Positions 55,756 through 64,000 of a DNA stretch of 64,000 nucleotides are shown here, piece by piece; the stretch's first letter is position 1, and each line of letters starts with the position of its first letter. Both the position numbers and the translations under genes were made by a program. Under the pieces are notes generated by a model. The model did not search any database, was not told where the DNA came from, and worked only from the letters and a program-made list of their open reading frames with translations. Source of the DNA: Saprospiraceae bacterium UBA1994 (lineage in GTDB: Bacteria > Bacteroidota > Bacteroidia > Chitinophagales > Saprospiraceae); the NCBI GenBank assembly GCA_002335865.1, contig DDCY01000012.1:1-64000 (forward strand), given 5' to 3'.

Positions 55756-55991
55756 GAATTGCAGTCTAATGTATGTCAATATAGGTATATACTGATTGCA
55801 TCGAAGTAATTAAAATGTCTCTATCAAGAAGTGCTAAAAACACTGATAATTCACTGAATATTACTCCTCAGAGCGCCTTAGTTGATTGATTTATTATTTT
55901 TGGTGTTTAATGTATTTGCGAAATTGTTAAACAGAATTGGTTATTAATCGTTATATTGAATAAAATTGGTAGCAACAGCAATCTTAAATAC
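55756..55991. other. Gap upstream of the MerR-type regulator
   Basis: An AT-rich 236-base gap with no ORF. The segment around 55909-55921 (TAATGTATTTGCG) is near the Bacteroidota -7 element but not an exact match. It should contain the promoter, and possibly an operator, of the regulator gene. Confidence 0.3.
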
Positions 55992-56891
55992 ATGATCGTA
56001 TACTCAATCAAAGATCTAGAGAAACTTTCTGGCATAAAGGCTCACACTCTCAGAATATGGGAGAAGAGATATAGTGTAATAATGCCCAAACGCACTAATA
56101 CTAATATTAGATATTACGAGGATAAAGATTTACAGAAGGTACTTAATATAGCCTTGCTTCGCAAGAAAGGTTATAAAATTTCGAAAATCGCGGAACTTAG
56201 TGATCCTGACATAGTAAGACTTACTGCAGAACTTTCAGAGGTAGATGTGGCATTTGAAGACCATATTGATGCTTTATCTATGGCCATGTTTGAGCTCAAT
56301 GAATTCAAATTCAACAAGATTCTAGATCATTATATAGATCAGAATGGATTCACCCATACGATGGAGGAAGTCATATACCCTTTTTTAGAAAAATTGGGTA
56401 TGATGTTGATGGTAGGTTCGATAAAATCAGCACATGAGAGTTTCGTTATATACTTCATACGTCGTAAGTGTATTGCTGCAATAGACAGTATCAAACATAG
56501 TCATTATGACAAAGGACCTAGCTTTGTATTATATCTTGCAGAAAAAGAAACGCATGAGTTAAGTCTACTCTACGTACATTATTTATTGAAGAAGCAAGGG
56601 GTGGAAGTGATTAATTTAGGTCTAAGTGTACCACTGATAGATGTTGTAGACTCCTGCAACATTAAGAAGCCTGACTATATATTTACGATGATCAATGATA
56701 GCCATGGTCATGGAACTTTGCAAGGTTATCTCGATGACCTACTTAAGTACTCTAACCAAAGCAAAATAGTTATATCAGGGTATCAGATTGTTGCAAATAA
56801 GGTAATATCGCATAAGAGACTTTTACAACTTAATAGTTTGGAGGAGATCAAGCAACTTATTGATAGAATCACTACCAAATTTAATAATTAG
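55992..56891 (+). CDS. MerR-type regulator with a cobalamin-binding-like domain (CarH/LitR-like)
   Basis: A 299-residue regulator. I start it at ATG 55992, since the alternative TTG at 55956 adds only a non-conserved stub. The MerR HTH is YSIKDLEKLSGIKAHTLRIWEKRY-like, with the wing near residues 30-60. The C-terminal half matches the helix bundle plus B12-binding fold of CarH (GMMLMVGSIKSAHESF, then AEKETHELSLLYVH). The lower axial His appears in ETH, but the Trp and the His of the EH pair that sense light in CarH are Leu and Ser here, and the Gly of ExHxxG is Ser. It precedes yceI. Confidence 0.78.
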   Translation: MIVYSIKDLEKLSGIKAHTLRIWEKRYSVIMPKRTNTNIRYYEDKDLQKVLNIALLRKKGYKISKIAELSDPDIVRLTAELSEVDVAFEDHIDALSMAMFELNEFKFNKILDHYIDQNGFTHTMEEVIYPFLEKLGMMLMVGSIKSAHESFVIYFIRRKCIAAIDSIKHSHYDKGPSFVLYLAEKETHELSLLYVHYLLKKQGVEVINLGLSVPLIDVVDSCNIKKPDYIFTMINDSHGHGTLQGYLDDLLKYSNQSKIVISGYQIVANKVISHKRLLQLNSLEEIKQLIDRITTKFNN

Positions 56892-56996
56892 ACTAAATTA
56901 TTTTGTTTTTAAAAGGGTTGTGCATTAAACTTTATTGTAAGGATATTTAAGTGCCTATTTATAAATTTTATTATTTAATTTTTTACAAAAACAACT

Positions 56997-57680
56997 ATGA
57001 ATAAATTAATCAATACACTGATGATGTTTTCTATGATTTTATTGGTAGGATCTATTACATCTTGTAAAGATTCGGAAGGAGCAAAAGCAGAGATATCTAA
57101 TAAAGGCGCAGTTGCAGAAGCTACTGGAGTAATTATGGGAGTAGACCTTGACAATAGCAAAGTAATGTGGGAAGGTACCAAGCCTACAGGATCGCATAAT
57201 GGAACAGTAAACGTAGGCGGTGGATCTGTATCTGTAAAAGATGGAAAAGTAACTGGAGGTAATTTTACTTTAGATATGAATTCTATCACATGCCTAGATT
57301 TAGAAGGAGATAGTAAAGCTGGATTAGAAGGTCACCTTAAAGGGACGGCTGAGGCAGAAAAAGATGATCACTTCTTTAATGTGAAGAAGTATCCAACTGC
57401 CAAATTTGAGATTACTAAAGTAACTGATTTAGCGGGGAATCCCGATGCCAACTCTCTAGTCTATGGTAATCTTACTATGAAAGATCAAACAAAACAAGTA
57501 AGTTTTAAAGCTAACATTGCTACTGACGGTAAGATGGTAAAAGTGTCAGCTCCAAAGTTTACTATAGACAGAACACAATGGAAGGTTACATATGGGAGTA
57601 AGTCAATATTTGACAATTTAAAAGATAAGTTTATAAACGATGAAATAGGATTACAAATTGATTTAGCTGCTAAAGGCTAA
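56997..57680 (+). CDS. YceI family lipoprotein
   Basis: A 227-residue protein with a signal peptide and lipobox ending TSC (Cys23). The YceI lipocalin-like domain runs from about residue 48: KVMWEGTKPTGSHNGTVNV, then NFTLDMNSITCLDLEG, DDHFFNVKKYPTAKFEITKV and a closing FNIDRTQWKVTYG-like strand. YceI proteins bind isoprenoid-type lipids in the periplasm. The gene is 105 bases after the MerR-like regulator, in the same direction, so it is the obvious candidate target of that regulator. Confidence 0.88.
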   Translation: MNKLINTLMMFSMILLVGSITSCKDSEGAKAEISNKGAVAEATGVIMGVDLDNSKVMWEGTKPTGSHNGTVNVGGGSVSVKDGKVTGGNFTLDMNSITCLDLEGDSKAGLEGHLKGTAEAEKDDHFFNVKKYPTAKFEITKVTDLAGNPDANSLVYGNLTMKDQTKQVSFKANIATDGKMVKVSAPKFTIDRTQWKVTYGSKSIFDNLKDKFINDEIGLQIDLAAKG

Positions 57681-57700
57681 TTATAGGTAATACGAAAATA

Positions 57701-57738
57701 AGAGCTGACTCATTTGTATGGGTCGGCTCTTTTTGTTT
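57701..57738 (+). terminator. Terminator of the yceI gene
   Basis: AGAGCTGACTC pairs with GGGTCGGCTCT over 11 positions (two G-U pairs) around an 8-base loop, followed by TTTTGTTTT, a good U-tract. It starts 20 bases after the stop codon of the YceI gene. Confidence 0.85.
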
Positions 57739-57780
57739 TATTAAGTTTATTTTCGCGCTTTCAATATCAAATCTTAAAGT

Positions 57781-59652
57781 ATGCAATATCTATTACTGGA
57801 AAATATCAATAAATCATTCGGTGAAAAGGTGCTATTTGATGATATTAATCTTTCTATAACCAAAGGAGATAAGATTGCACTGATAGCTAAGAATGGAAGT
57901 GGAAAGACCACTCTTTTAAAGGTTATTGCTGGAACAGAAGGCATAGAAGGAGAAAATGCTAAGATACAAACAGCCAAAGGTATCGAGATAGCATATTTAG
58001 AACAAGAACCTTACTTCCATTCTGATGCCAGTGTGTTAGATGCAGTACTCGAGTCAGATCACCCATCAATTCAAGCAATTCGTGTTTATGAGGAAGCGTT
58101 GCAGACAGGAGATAATGCTGCATTAGAGGAGGCAATAGTAAAGATTGAAGACCTTAAAGCATGGGATGTCGAGCATAGAATGAGAGAAATACTTTCAAAG
58201 CTAAATATCACTGATCTAAAACAGAAAGTAGGCCAGCTCTCTGGTGGTCAAAAGAAGCGTATCGCATTGGCGAAAATAATACTTAGAAACCCTGACTTCT
58301 TAATACTCGATGAGCCAACTAATCACTTGGATATAGATATGATAGAATGGCTTGAGAACTATCTAGAATCGAGTCAGCTTACAATTTTTATGGTGACTCA
58401 CGATAGGTATTTTTTAGAGCGAGTATGTAACACGATCATAGAGCTTGATAGAGGTAATGTATATCCATACAAAGGAAATTACTCTAACTACCTGGAGAAA
58501 AAAGATGCCCGTATGGCTAATGAATCTGTGGTGTTGGACAAGACTCAGAAGCTATTTAAAAAGGAACTGCAATGGATACGTCGTCAGCCTAAAGCTAGAA
58601 GTACCAAGGCGAAATCCAGGGTGTATGATTTCCAAGACATTAAGCAAAGAGCGCATCAGAAATTGGATGATGATGAAATGACAATTCATATCAAATCAGC
58701 ACGCATGGGTTCTAAGATTTTGGAAGCTCATGGAATTTCAAAATCTTTTGGAGATAATCATATCATAAAGTCGTTCAATTATAAATTTAAAAAAGGTGAG
58801 AGAGTTGGAATCGTTGGACCTAATGGCGCAGGTAAGTCCACTGTACTCAAACTACTTACAGGAGAACTGAAGCCAGATGGCGGTAAAGTTGTAGTAGGGG
58901 ACACTATAGTATTTGGCTACTATACGCAATCAGGAATGAATTTGAAAGATGATAAACGTGTGATAGAAGTAGTTCGCGATATTGCCGAATATATACCTCT
59001 TGAAAAAGGACAGAAACTAACTGCAGAATCTTTATTGGAGAAATTTTTATTTCCAAGAGCACAACAAAGAGTATATGTTTCACAGCTAAGTGGTGGGGAG
59101 CGTAGAAGGTTGTATCTACTCACTATTTTGATGTCGAATCCTAACTTTCTAATACTCGATGAGCCGACCAATGATCTTGATGTTCTTACGTTAAATGTAT
59201 TAGAGAATTTCTTGATGGATTTTCCTGGGTGTTTGATTATTGTATCACACGATAGATATTTTACTGATAAGTTGGTCCAGCATTTGTTTATTTTAGATGG
59301 TGAAGGAGGAGTAAAAGATTATAATGGCAATTACTCCAAGTATCGTGCTGACAGGCTAATAGAAATACGAGAGCAACAACGGGTAGATAGAGAAAAACGT
59401 AAAGTAGAAGAAGTTAAAGTGAATCAAGTGGAGCAGGCTGCTAAACAACTTAGTCACGAAGAGCGAAAAGCTATCAAGAGATTAGAAAAGGTAATCGAAA
59501 AGTTAGAAGAAAGAAAGAAAACGATAATACTCAAATTTACAGATGCCGAGATCACCCCAGATCAGATAGCAGAAATGTCTAAAGAAATAGCAGAAGTAAA
59601 ATCACAAATAGTAGAAAAAGAAGAGGAGTGGTTTATGCTTTCGGAAGGGTAG
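57781..59652 (+). CDS. ABC-F ATPase (Uup-like)
   Basis: A 623-residue soluble protein with two fused ABC ATPase domains and no membrane segments. The first P-loop is AKNGSGKTT (36-44) with signature LSGGQKKR; the second is GPNGAGKST with signature LSGGERRR, and both Walker B motifs are LILDEPTN. A basic interdomain linker lies between the two halves, and the C-terminus (from about 550) is a coiled coil rich in Lys and Glu, as in Uup. ABC-F proteins act on ribosomes or on DNA junctions. Antibiotic resistance cannot be inferred from sequence. Confidence 0.88.
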   Translation: MQYLLLENINKSFGEKVLFDDINLSITKGDKIALIAKNGSGKTTLLKVIAGTEGIEGENAKIQTAKGIEIAYLEQEPYFHSDASVLDAVLESDHPSIQAIRVYEEALQTGDNAALEEAIVKIEDLKAWDVEHRMREILSKLNITDLKQKVGQLSGGQKKRIALAKIILRNPDFLILDEPTNHLDIDMIEWLENYLESSQLTIFMVTHDRYFLERVCNTIIELDRGNVYPYKGNYSNYLEKKDARMANESVVLDKTQKLFKKELQWIRRQPKARSTKAKSRVYDFQDIKQRAHQKLDDDEMTIHIKSARMGSKILEAHGISKSFGDNHIIKSFNYKFKKGERVGIVGPNGAGKSTVLKLLTGELKPDGGKVVVGDTIVFGYYTQSGMNLKDDKRVIEVVRDIAEYIPLEKGQKLTAESLLEKFLFPRAQQRVYVSQLSGGERRRLYLLTILMSNPNFLILDEPTNDLDVLTLNVLENFLMDFPGCLIIVSHDRYFTDKLVQHLFILDGEGGVKDYNGNYSKYRADRLIEIREQQRVDREKRKVEEVKVNQVEQAAKQLSHEERKAIKRLEKVIEKLEERKKTIILKFTDAEITPDQIAEMSKEIAEVKSQIVEKEEEWFMLSEG

Positions 59653-59722
59653 TATAGCACACGATATAAATTGCAATATTAGTGCAATTATTATGTATTA
59701 TTTTTCTAAGTATTGGGATATA

Positions 59723-59756
59723 AAAATAACGATGGATTTACACCCACCGCTATTTT
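59723..59756 (-). terminator. Terminator of parC
   Basis: On the minus strand AAAATAGCGGTGG pairs with CCATCGTTATTTT over 13 positions (two G-U pairs) around an 8-base loop, followed by TATATCCC. It lies just past the parC stop, in the convergent gap with the ABC-F gene, and may also work weakly for the plus strand, where two positions mismatch. Confidence 0.75.
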
Positions 59757-59773
59757 TAACTAACCTATAAGGT

Positions 59774-62380
59774 CTATAAATCCAATTCTATAGTATCGCC
59801 TGTAGAAATTGTGTTATTATCCTTCTCTTCGTTTTTTGTAGAGACTTCCTCTTTGGCATTTACTTTTATGTCATCATGTAACTTTGTAACTTTGAGTACT
59901 TTATGATCAATTAGTCTATTGCCAAGTGCTTTCCAACCTTTGACATCAATAAATTCTACAAAGTCAAGAGTAGCTTCATGCTTTTCTCCTCCTGTCTTAT
60001 AGCTGAATTTGATTTTAGGATTTGGATGAACACTAGCAAAGTATAATTTGGAGCCGTCTGCCTCCGATATAAATGGATACTTAGTATCTAATTTTGAAGT
60101 TTCGATGCTAAATCTTTTTACCATCGTACGACCTTTTTCAGCATCGAAATGAAGCGCAGATATAATATCTCCTTTTCGATATCTAAATACTTTCAACACA
60201 CTATTGTGATCGTACTTTTTATCCACGAGTAGATCGGATAATTCATAACTTCCATCTTTGTGTATGGCTATAAGCTGATCGCCATCTTCAAAGGCACCTA
60301 AGTAACGTCCTCGCTCTTCAGTATTTACCCTTCCGCTTATATCGTCTACCCATACATCTACTGCAGCTAATGACGAGCTACCTACAGAAACTTGTGTAAC
60401 TTTCTTCACTGGATACTTTGTGACTATATTTCCTCCAGAAGCACGGCCCTTGATTCCTATCTCACCAAGGTCAATATCGAAGTTTTTCTTCTTTGCTGTG
60501 GAGCTTTGCGAGAGTTGAACATTTACTATCTCGCCTTCACCATTTGGATTGACAGTAAAGTATAGCACTTTAGATCCTTTAGCACCCTTAGTGAGATTGT
60601 ATTCTTTTTCTCGAGTGATAGATTTGACGTTAAATCTTTTTGCCATAGATCTACCAGTCTGTGCATCTACATATATAAGATTGTAAGTAGTCCGTTCATC
60701 ACCTTTTTTCCATACTGCGGCATGAATTATATTTTTACCTACAAACACTTTATCAGAAATGCGAACCACTTTGAATGTACCATCTTTCATAAATGCGACC
60801 ACATCATCTATGTCAGAGCACTCAGAGATGAATTCATTTTTCTTCATCCCAGTTCCTACGAACCCTTCTTTGTAATCAACATAGAGCTTAGCATTGTTCA
60901 TAACTACTTTACGCATTTTGATCGTCTCGAAAGATGAGATGATAGTGCGACGCTCTTTCCCTTTGCCATACTTTTCTAATAATCTGTCGAAGTACGCTAT
61001 TGTATATTCTGTAAGGTGTGCAATATGATGTTTTACTTCCTGAACGTCTTCTTCTATTTTTGAGATTAACTCATCTGCTTTTAAGGAGTTATACTTGGAT
61101 ATTCTCTTGATTTTGATCTCTGTCAACTTAACGATATCATCGGTTGTGATATCTCTAATCATAATTTTTCTCTTGTCTCCTTTCTTTAGTGGATCAGACG
61201 GAGTAGCCACATACTTTTTGAGACCAATATCTATTGCTTCTATTACATCATCCCAAGTTTCACACTCTTCTATATCTCGATAGATACGATTTTCTATAAA
61301 TATCTTTTCGAGACTTGACATGTGCCATTTCTCTTCGAGTTCAGCAAGTTTTATTTTTAGTTCTAGACCAAGAAGTTGTTTGGTTTGTTCAGTAGATATT
61401 TTTAGTATATCATTTACTGTAAGAAACATCGGTTTATTGTCGACGATCACACAGGCATTGGGAGATATTGATACTTCACAACTAGTAGCGGCGTAGAGTG
61501 CATCTATAGTCATATCCGGTGATACGCCTGCCGCTAAATTAAGTTGGATCTCGACATTTTTAGCTGTGTTATCTATTACCTTTTTGATCTTAATCTGGCC
61601 TTTATCGTTTGCCTTAAGGATAGAATCTATAATAGTGTTAGTAGTAACTGCATAAGGCAACTCTACTATACGCAATGTATTTTTATCTACATGCTCGATC
61701 TTTGCTCTTACTTTAATCTTGCCTCCTCTCTTACCGCCATTGTAGTCTGCCACATCTACCATACCTCCTGTCTGAAAGTCAGGATAAATTTTTACAGGTT
61801 TGTCTTGTAGAATTTTTATAGAAGCTTTGATAATTTCAATAAAATTATGTGGCATTATCTTCGTTGAAAGACCAACCGCGATACCTTCTACACCTTGCGC
61901 AAGAACTAACGGAAATTTTGCAGGTAAGGTAATTGGTTCATTTTTACGACCATCGTAGGACATTTGCCAATCTGTGGTCTGAGGATTGAACAGTACGTCT
62001 AGAGCAAATTTTGTTAATCTAGCTTCTATATATCTGGCTGCTGCCGCACTATCTCCAGTACGAATATCACCCCAGTTTCCTTGGCAGTCTATCAGAAGAT
62101 CTTTTTGACCTAAATTGACTAATGCCGCACCTATGGCCGAGTCACCATGTGGGTGATATTGCATTGTCTGACCTATGATATTCGCAACTTTATGGAATCT
62201 ACCATCATCGATCTGCTTCATAGAGTGTAATATTCTACGTTGCACAGGCTTCAGTCCATCATCAATATCCGGTACTGCACGCTCTAGAATTACATAAGAG
62301 GCATAGTCCAAGAAATATTCCTTGTACATACCTTTGAGGGTGATCACTTTATCTTCTTCTTCTTTATTATTCTCAGCCAT
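59774..62380 (-). CDS. parC: DNA topoisomerase IV subunit A
   Basis: An 868-residue type IIA topoisomerase subunit that decatenates chromosomes. The winged-helix region has DDGLKPVQRRILHSM, the quinolone-region Ser81 lies in HPHGDSAIGAAL, and the catalytic tyrosine is Tyr117 in SAAAARYIEARL. The C-terminal domain has pinwheel repeats and no clear GyrA box (QxRGGKG), which favours ParC over GyrA. The parE gene is not in the window. The C-terminus is acidic (TIELDL). Confidence 0.92.
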   Translation of the reverse strand: MAENNKEEEDKVITLKGMYKEYFLDYASYVILERAVPDIDDGLKPVQRRILHSMKQIDDGRFHKVANIIGQTMQYHPHGDSAIGAALVNLGQKDLLIDCQGNWGDIRTGDSAAAARYIEARLTKFALDVLFNPQTTDWQMSYDGRKNEPITLPAKFPLVLAQGVEGIAVGLSTKIMPHNFIEIIKASIKILQDKPVKIYPDFQTGGMVDVADYNGGKRGGKIKVRAKIEHVDKNTLRIVELPYAVTTNTIIDSILKANDKGQIKIKKVIDNTAKNVEIQLNLAAGVSPDMTIDALYAATSCEVSISPNACVIVDNKPMFLTVNDILKISTEQTKQLLGLELKIKLAELEEKWHMSSLEKIFIENRIYRDIEECETWDDVIEAIDIGLKKYVATPSDPLKKGDKRKIMIRDITTDDIVKLTEIKIKRISKYNSLKADELISKIEEDVQEVKHHIAHLTEYTIAYFDRLLEKYGKGKERRTIISSFETIKMRKVVMNNAKLYVDYKEGFVGTGMKKNEFISECSDIDDVVAFMKDGTFKVVRISDKVFVGKNIIHAAVWKKGDERTTYNLIYVDAQTGRSMAKRFNVKSITREKEYNLTKGAKGSKVLYFTVNPNGEGEIVNVQLSQSSTAKKKNFDIDLGEIGIKGRASGGNIVTKYPVKKVTQVSVGSSSLAAVDVWVDDISGRVNTEERGRYLGAFEDGDQLIAIHKDGSYELSDLLVDKKYDHNSVLKVFRYRKGDIISALHFDAEKGRTMVKRFSIETSKLDTKYPFISEADGSKLYFASVHPNPKIKFSYKTGGEKHEATLDFVEFIDVKGWKALGNRLIDHKVLKVTKLHDDIKVNAKEEVSTKNEEKDNNTISTGDTIELDL

Positions 62381-62399
62381 AGTATATTATTACAATTGA

Positions 62400-62407
62400 C
62401 AAAGATA
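62400..62407 (-). promoter_or_regulatory. Candidate parC promoter -7 element
   Basis: CAAAGATA on the plus strand reads TATCTTTG on the minus strand, an exact TAnnTTTG match 20 bases before the parC ATG. No clear -33 TTG is visible, and the leader would be about 13 bases. Confidence 0.35.
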
Positions 62408-62494
62408 TATTATTGAATTACCAATAGTGTATTAGTTTGGTGGTTAATTGGTTAAGAGCGGAGATTATTGAGTTTACATATACTGTCTACTGTT

Positions 62495-62698
62495 ATGTAT
62501 CCTTTGGAGGGATTATTGGGAGAAATACTTCTAACTCAGATATACGCTTTGAATCAATTGATTGAACTTGACACTGTAAAGAAGCCCATGTTTGCTTTCA
62601 AAGCCACATTATACTCATTTTACATGTTTGTATTAAGTGCTTATGATATTTATCGCGGCAAAGTCAACGTTTTTTTCTCTGAAAAAAGCCACGCTTGA
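62495..62698 (+). CDS. Possible small ORF, unknown
   Basis: A 67-codon frame starts at ATG 62495 and ends at 62698. The predicted product is amphipathic (PLEGLLGEILLTQIYALNQ, then YSFYMFVLSAYDIYRG) with a mildly hydrophobic stretch, and codon use resembles that of its neighbours. It fills the otherwise empty 318-base gap between parC and the SPOR gene, where both neighbours lie on the minus strand. I know no family and a chance frame cannot be excluded. Confidence 0.25.
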   Translation: MYPLEGLLGEILLTQIYALNQLIELDTVKKPMFAFKATLYSFYMFVLSAYDIYRGKVNVFFSEKSHA

Positions 62699-62700
62699 CT
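62662..62700 (-). terminator. Hairpin at the 3' end of the SPOR gene
   Basis: The outer arms 62662-62670 and 62691-62700 pair with one bulge (AGTCAACGT with ACGCTTGACT), and inside them GTTTTTTTC-type and GAAAAAA runs pair again around a 3-base loop. It overlaps the SPOR stop codon (minus strand) and reads as a terminator-like structure for that gene. Confidence 0.4.
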
Positions 62701-63310
62701 AGAACTGCTGCGCATGAACATAGCAATCCACACCACTACGCTTTAGTTCATTTGATATTTTAAGGGCGGCTTCATATGTTGAGTACCTTGAGGCCACAAC
62801 TGAGTGATACTGCGAAAGATCAAATACTACTAATTCAGAATTTTCATATCCAAGTTTAGATAATCTATTTTTCATATCTAATGCGTTATCTTTTATCAAG
62901 AAACTACCGGCAATTACCATGTACTTTCCATTAGAGTTAACTTTAGAAATCCTGGTATTGTTACTTTTTGTTGGTTTAGTTTGGGTAGTTGTAGTGATTG
63001 GTTTAGCAGGTTTTGATTCCTGTTGGTTCAATTTTTCTTTTACTACTATATCTATTTCTGTGTATTCGATTTTATCCTCGGATTCAGTCGTAATCACTGA
63101 TGGATCGTCAGTTACCTCATCTGCAGACTCATCTTCAAAGAAGTCGTCCTCATCGTATATTTCTTCCGTAGTATCATCTGTGTTAGAAGTAGTTGTGCTT
63201 GGAGCATTCGTTCCGTTATCTGATCCACAAGATTTCACTATGGTATTGATCCATAGGAATAAGAAAAAGAGCACAACGGCATATATTAGTATTTTGAGTA
63301 GTCTGCTCAT
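62699..63310 (-). CDS. SPOR-domain protein
   Basis: A 203-residue protein with one N-terminal membrane helix (about residues 6-25), a low-complexity acidic linker rich in Asp, Glu and Thr (about 35-95), a Lys/Thr/Ser-rich region, and a C-terminal SPOR domain (about 128-203: YMVIAGSFLIKDNALDMKNR, then SELVVFDLSQYHSVVASRYS). SPOR domains bind denuded septal peptidoglycan, so the protein may go to the division site. No enzymatic domain is fused. It lies 148 bases downstream of the oxidoreductase gene. Confidence 0.82.
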   Translation of the reverse strand: MSRLLKILIYAVVLFFLFLWINTIVKSCGSDNGTNAPSTTTSNTDDTTEEIYDEDDFFEDESADEVTDDPSVITTESEDKIEYTEIDIVVKEKLNQQESKPAKPITTTTQTKPTKSNNTRISKVNSNGKYMVIAGSFLIKDNALDMKNRLSKLGYENSELVVFDLSQYHSVVASRYSTYEAALKISNELKRSGVDCYVHAQQF

Positions 63311-63377
63311 CGATATTGGTAGTTTTCAGGTAATTGATGTTATCAACAGCTCATCGGGGTTAAATAGTTGTAATCTA

Positions 63378-63385
63378 CAAAGATA
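63378..63385 (-). promoter_or_regulatory. Candidate SPOR gene promoter -7 element
   Basis: CAAAGATA on the plus strand is TATCTTTG on the minus strand, an exact TAnnTTTG match about 68 bases before the SPOR gene start. A -33 element is not clear. Confidence 0.35.
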
Positions 63386-63458
63386 TAAATATAAATAATA
63401 GGCTATATGTTTTCTTAATAATATTCAATAATCATGAAATAGGCTATGTTTTAGTCAA

Positions 63459-64000
63459 CTATAATTCAGTCCATTTATCAGTACTCTTACCGCTTTTAAT
63501 CACCGCATAGACGAATTTCATGCCTCTCACACCGTCGTCTACATTAGGGTAGTCGATGTATTTATCATGTGGCATTTCGCCTAGCACTCTAGCTTTGATA
63601 CACATAGCTACGTTGCGGTATATATTGGCAAAAGCCTCTAGGTACCCTTCTGGATGTCCGGCGGGTAGTCGAGTGTGATCATTGGTTCGGCTGTATAGGT
63701 TACCTACTCCAGTACGATAGATTTGAGTGGGTTGATCTAGCCATTTTACTGTTAAAGTATTTGGCTCCATCTGTTTCCATATGAGACAACCTTTTTCACC
63801 ATAGACATTGATTTGAAGATTGTTTTCCTCCCCTGCGCTGATTTGACTGGCATATAATACACCTCGTGCTCCATTATTAAATCTCAATAGGACATTACCG
63901 TCGTCATCTAGTCTACGACCTTTAACTATTGTACTTATATCAGCACAGAGCTTAATGATCTGTAGTCCTGTTATGTATTCTGCTAGATTCTCTGCATGAG
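63459..64000 (-). CDS. Gfo/Idh/MocA family oxidoreductase, C-terminal end (partial)
   Basis: The frame is open to the window edge, so only the last 180 residues are visible and the NAD(P)-binding Rossmann fold lies outside. The first residues read HAENLAEYITGLQIIKLCAD, then LLRFNNGARGVLYASQISAG and INVYGEKGCLIWKQMEPNTL, the alpha/beta C-terminal domain of the family, with GHPEGYLEAFANIYRNV further on. The family oxidises sugars or cyclitols (inositol, glucose derivatives) with NAD(P). The specific substrate is not readable. Confidence 0.85.
   Translation of the reverse strand, partial: HAENLAEYITGLQIIKLCADISTIVKGRRLDDDGNVLLRFNNGARGVLYASQISAGEENNLQINVYGEKGCLIWKQMEPNTLTVKWLDQPTQIYRTGVGNLYSRTNDHTRLPAGHPEGYLEAFANIYRNVAMCIKARVLGEMPHDKYIDYPNVDDGVRGMKFVYAVIKSGKSTDKWTEL

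Noticed and set aside
57781..59652. Antibiotic-resistance ABC-F protein
   Set aside because: The Uup-like C-terminal coiled coil and the lack of any resistance context favour a housekeeping ABC-F protein.
62433..62466. tRNA-like string GGTGGTTAATTGGTTAAGAG
   Set aside because: It resembles a D-arm, but no acceptor stem, anticodon arm or GGTTCGA-type T-loop follows.

Overview
The window is a stretch of chromosome from a low-GC member of the Bacteroidota. The evidence is lineage-specific genes: gliding/type IX secretion genes (GldE, GldD, PorQ and a very large gingipain-type C25 peptidase resembling PorU2), a TonB-dependent receptor paired with a DUF4249 lipoprotein, a TAnnTTTG-type promoter vocabulary, few purine-rich ribosome binding sites, and bacteroidetal forms of ParC, NusA and IF-2. 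The PorU2-like protein together with the kynurenine genes suggests the Saprospiria or a related marine group, but that placement is inference. LpxK and LpxH show that the cell makes lipid A and so has an outer membrane. I found no tRNA, rRNA, CRISPR array, insertion sequence or prophage. The region looks like ordinary vertically inherited chromosome.

Layout. 1-5.8 kb: the end of an Omp85-type barrel protein, a NatA/NatB-type ABC exporter, an OsmC protein with PhoH, and a SAM-hydrolase-like protein with an ABM-domain protein. 5.8-11.1 kb: a plus-strand run of DUF6702, mutY, ssb, gldE, gldD and lpxK that joins DNA repair, gliding/secretion and lipid A; three of these genes use GTG or TTG starts. 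11.1-19.3 kb: a periplasmic amidohydrolase, a DUF1801 gene broken by two in-frame stops, a YdbS/YdbT-like membrane pair, a MORN-like lipoprotein, porQ and a GT4 glycosyltransferase. 19.5-22.9 kb: the TonB receptor and DUF4249 pair. 23.2-28.3 kb: a polysaccharide assembly module (Wzy-like ligase/polymerase, Wzz-like chain-length protein, Wzx-like flippase) with a divergent FkbM methyltransferase. 28.4-36.4 kb: an outer-membrane protein whose signal peptide is out of frame at an A7 tract, then a leftward cluster of GT2, rsmG, kmo, 3-hydroxyanthranilate dioxygenase, lpxH, a lipoprotein, a ligase-associated exonuclease and folB. 36.6-46.2 kb: the C25 peptidase, polA, an aspartoacylase-like enzyme and an acidic unknown protein. 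46.4-50.6 kb: three SurA-like periplasmic folding factors. 51.1-55.7 kb: rimP-nusA-infB. 56-64 kb: a CarH-like MerR regulator beside a YceI lipoprotein, an ABC-F protein, parC, a SPOR protein and the end of a Gfo/Idh/MocA oxidoreductase.

Many genes serve the cell envelope: building it (lpxK, lpxH, wzx/wzz/wzy, glycosyltransferases), folding its proteins (the parvulin trio), secreting across it (GldD/GldE, PorQ, C25 protein) and importing through it (TonB receptor). I did not find an obvious undescribed system. The best leads are the A7 frameshift at 29303-29309, the DUF1801 gene with two stops but an intact frame, the CarH-like regulator that lacks the usual light-sensing residues, a SAM-hydrolase homologue without the known catalytic motifs, and two unusually perfect inverted repeats in the gap between the parvulin genes and rimP.
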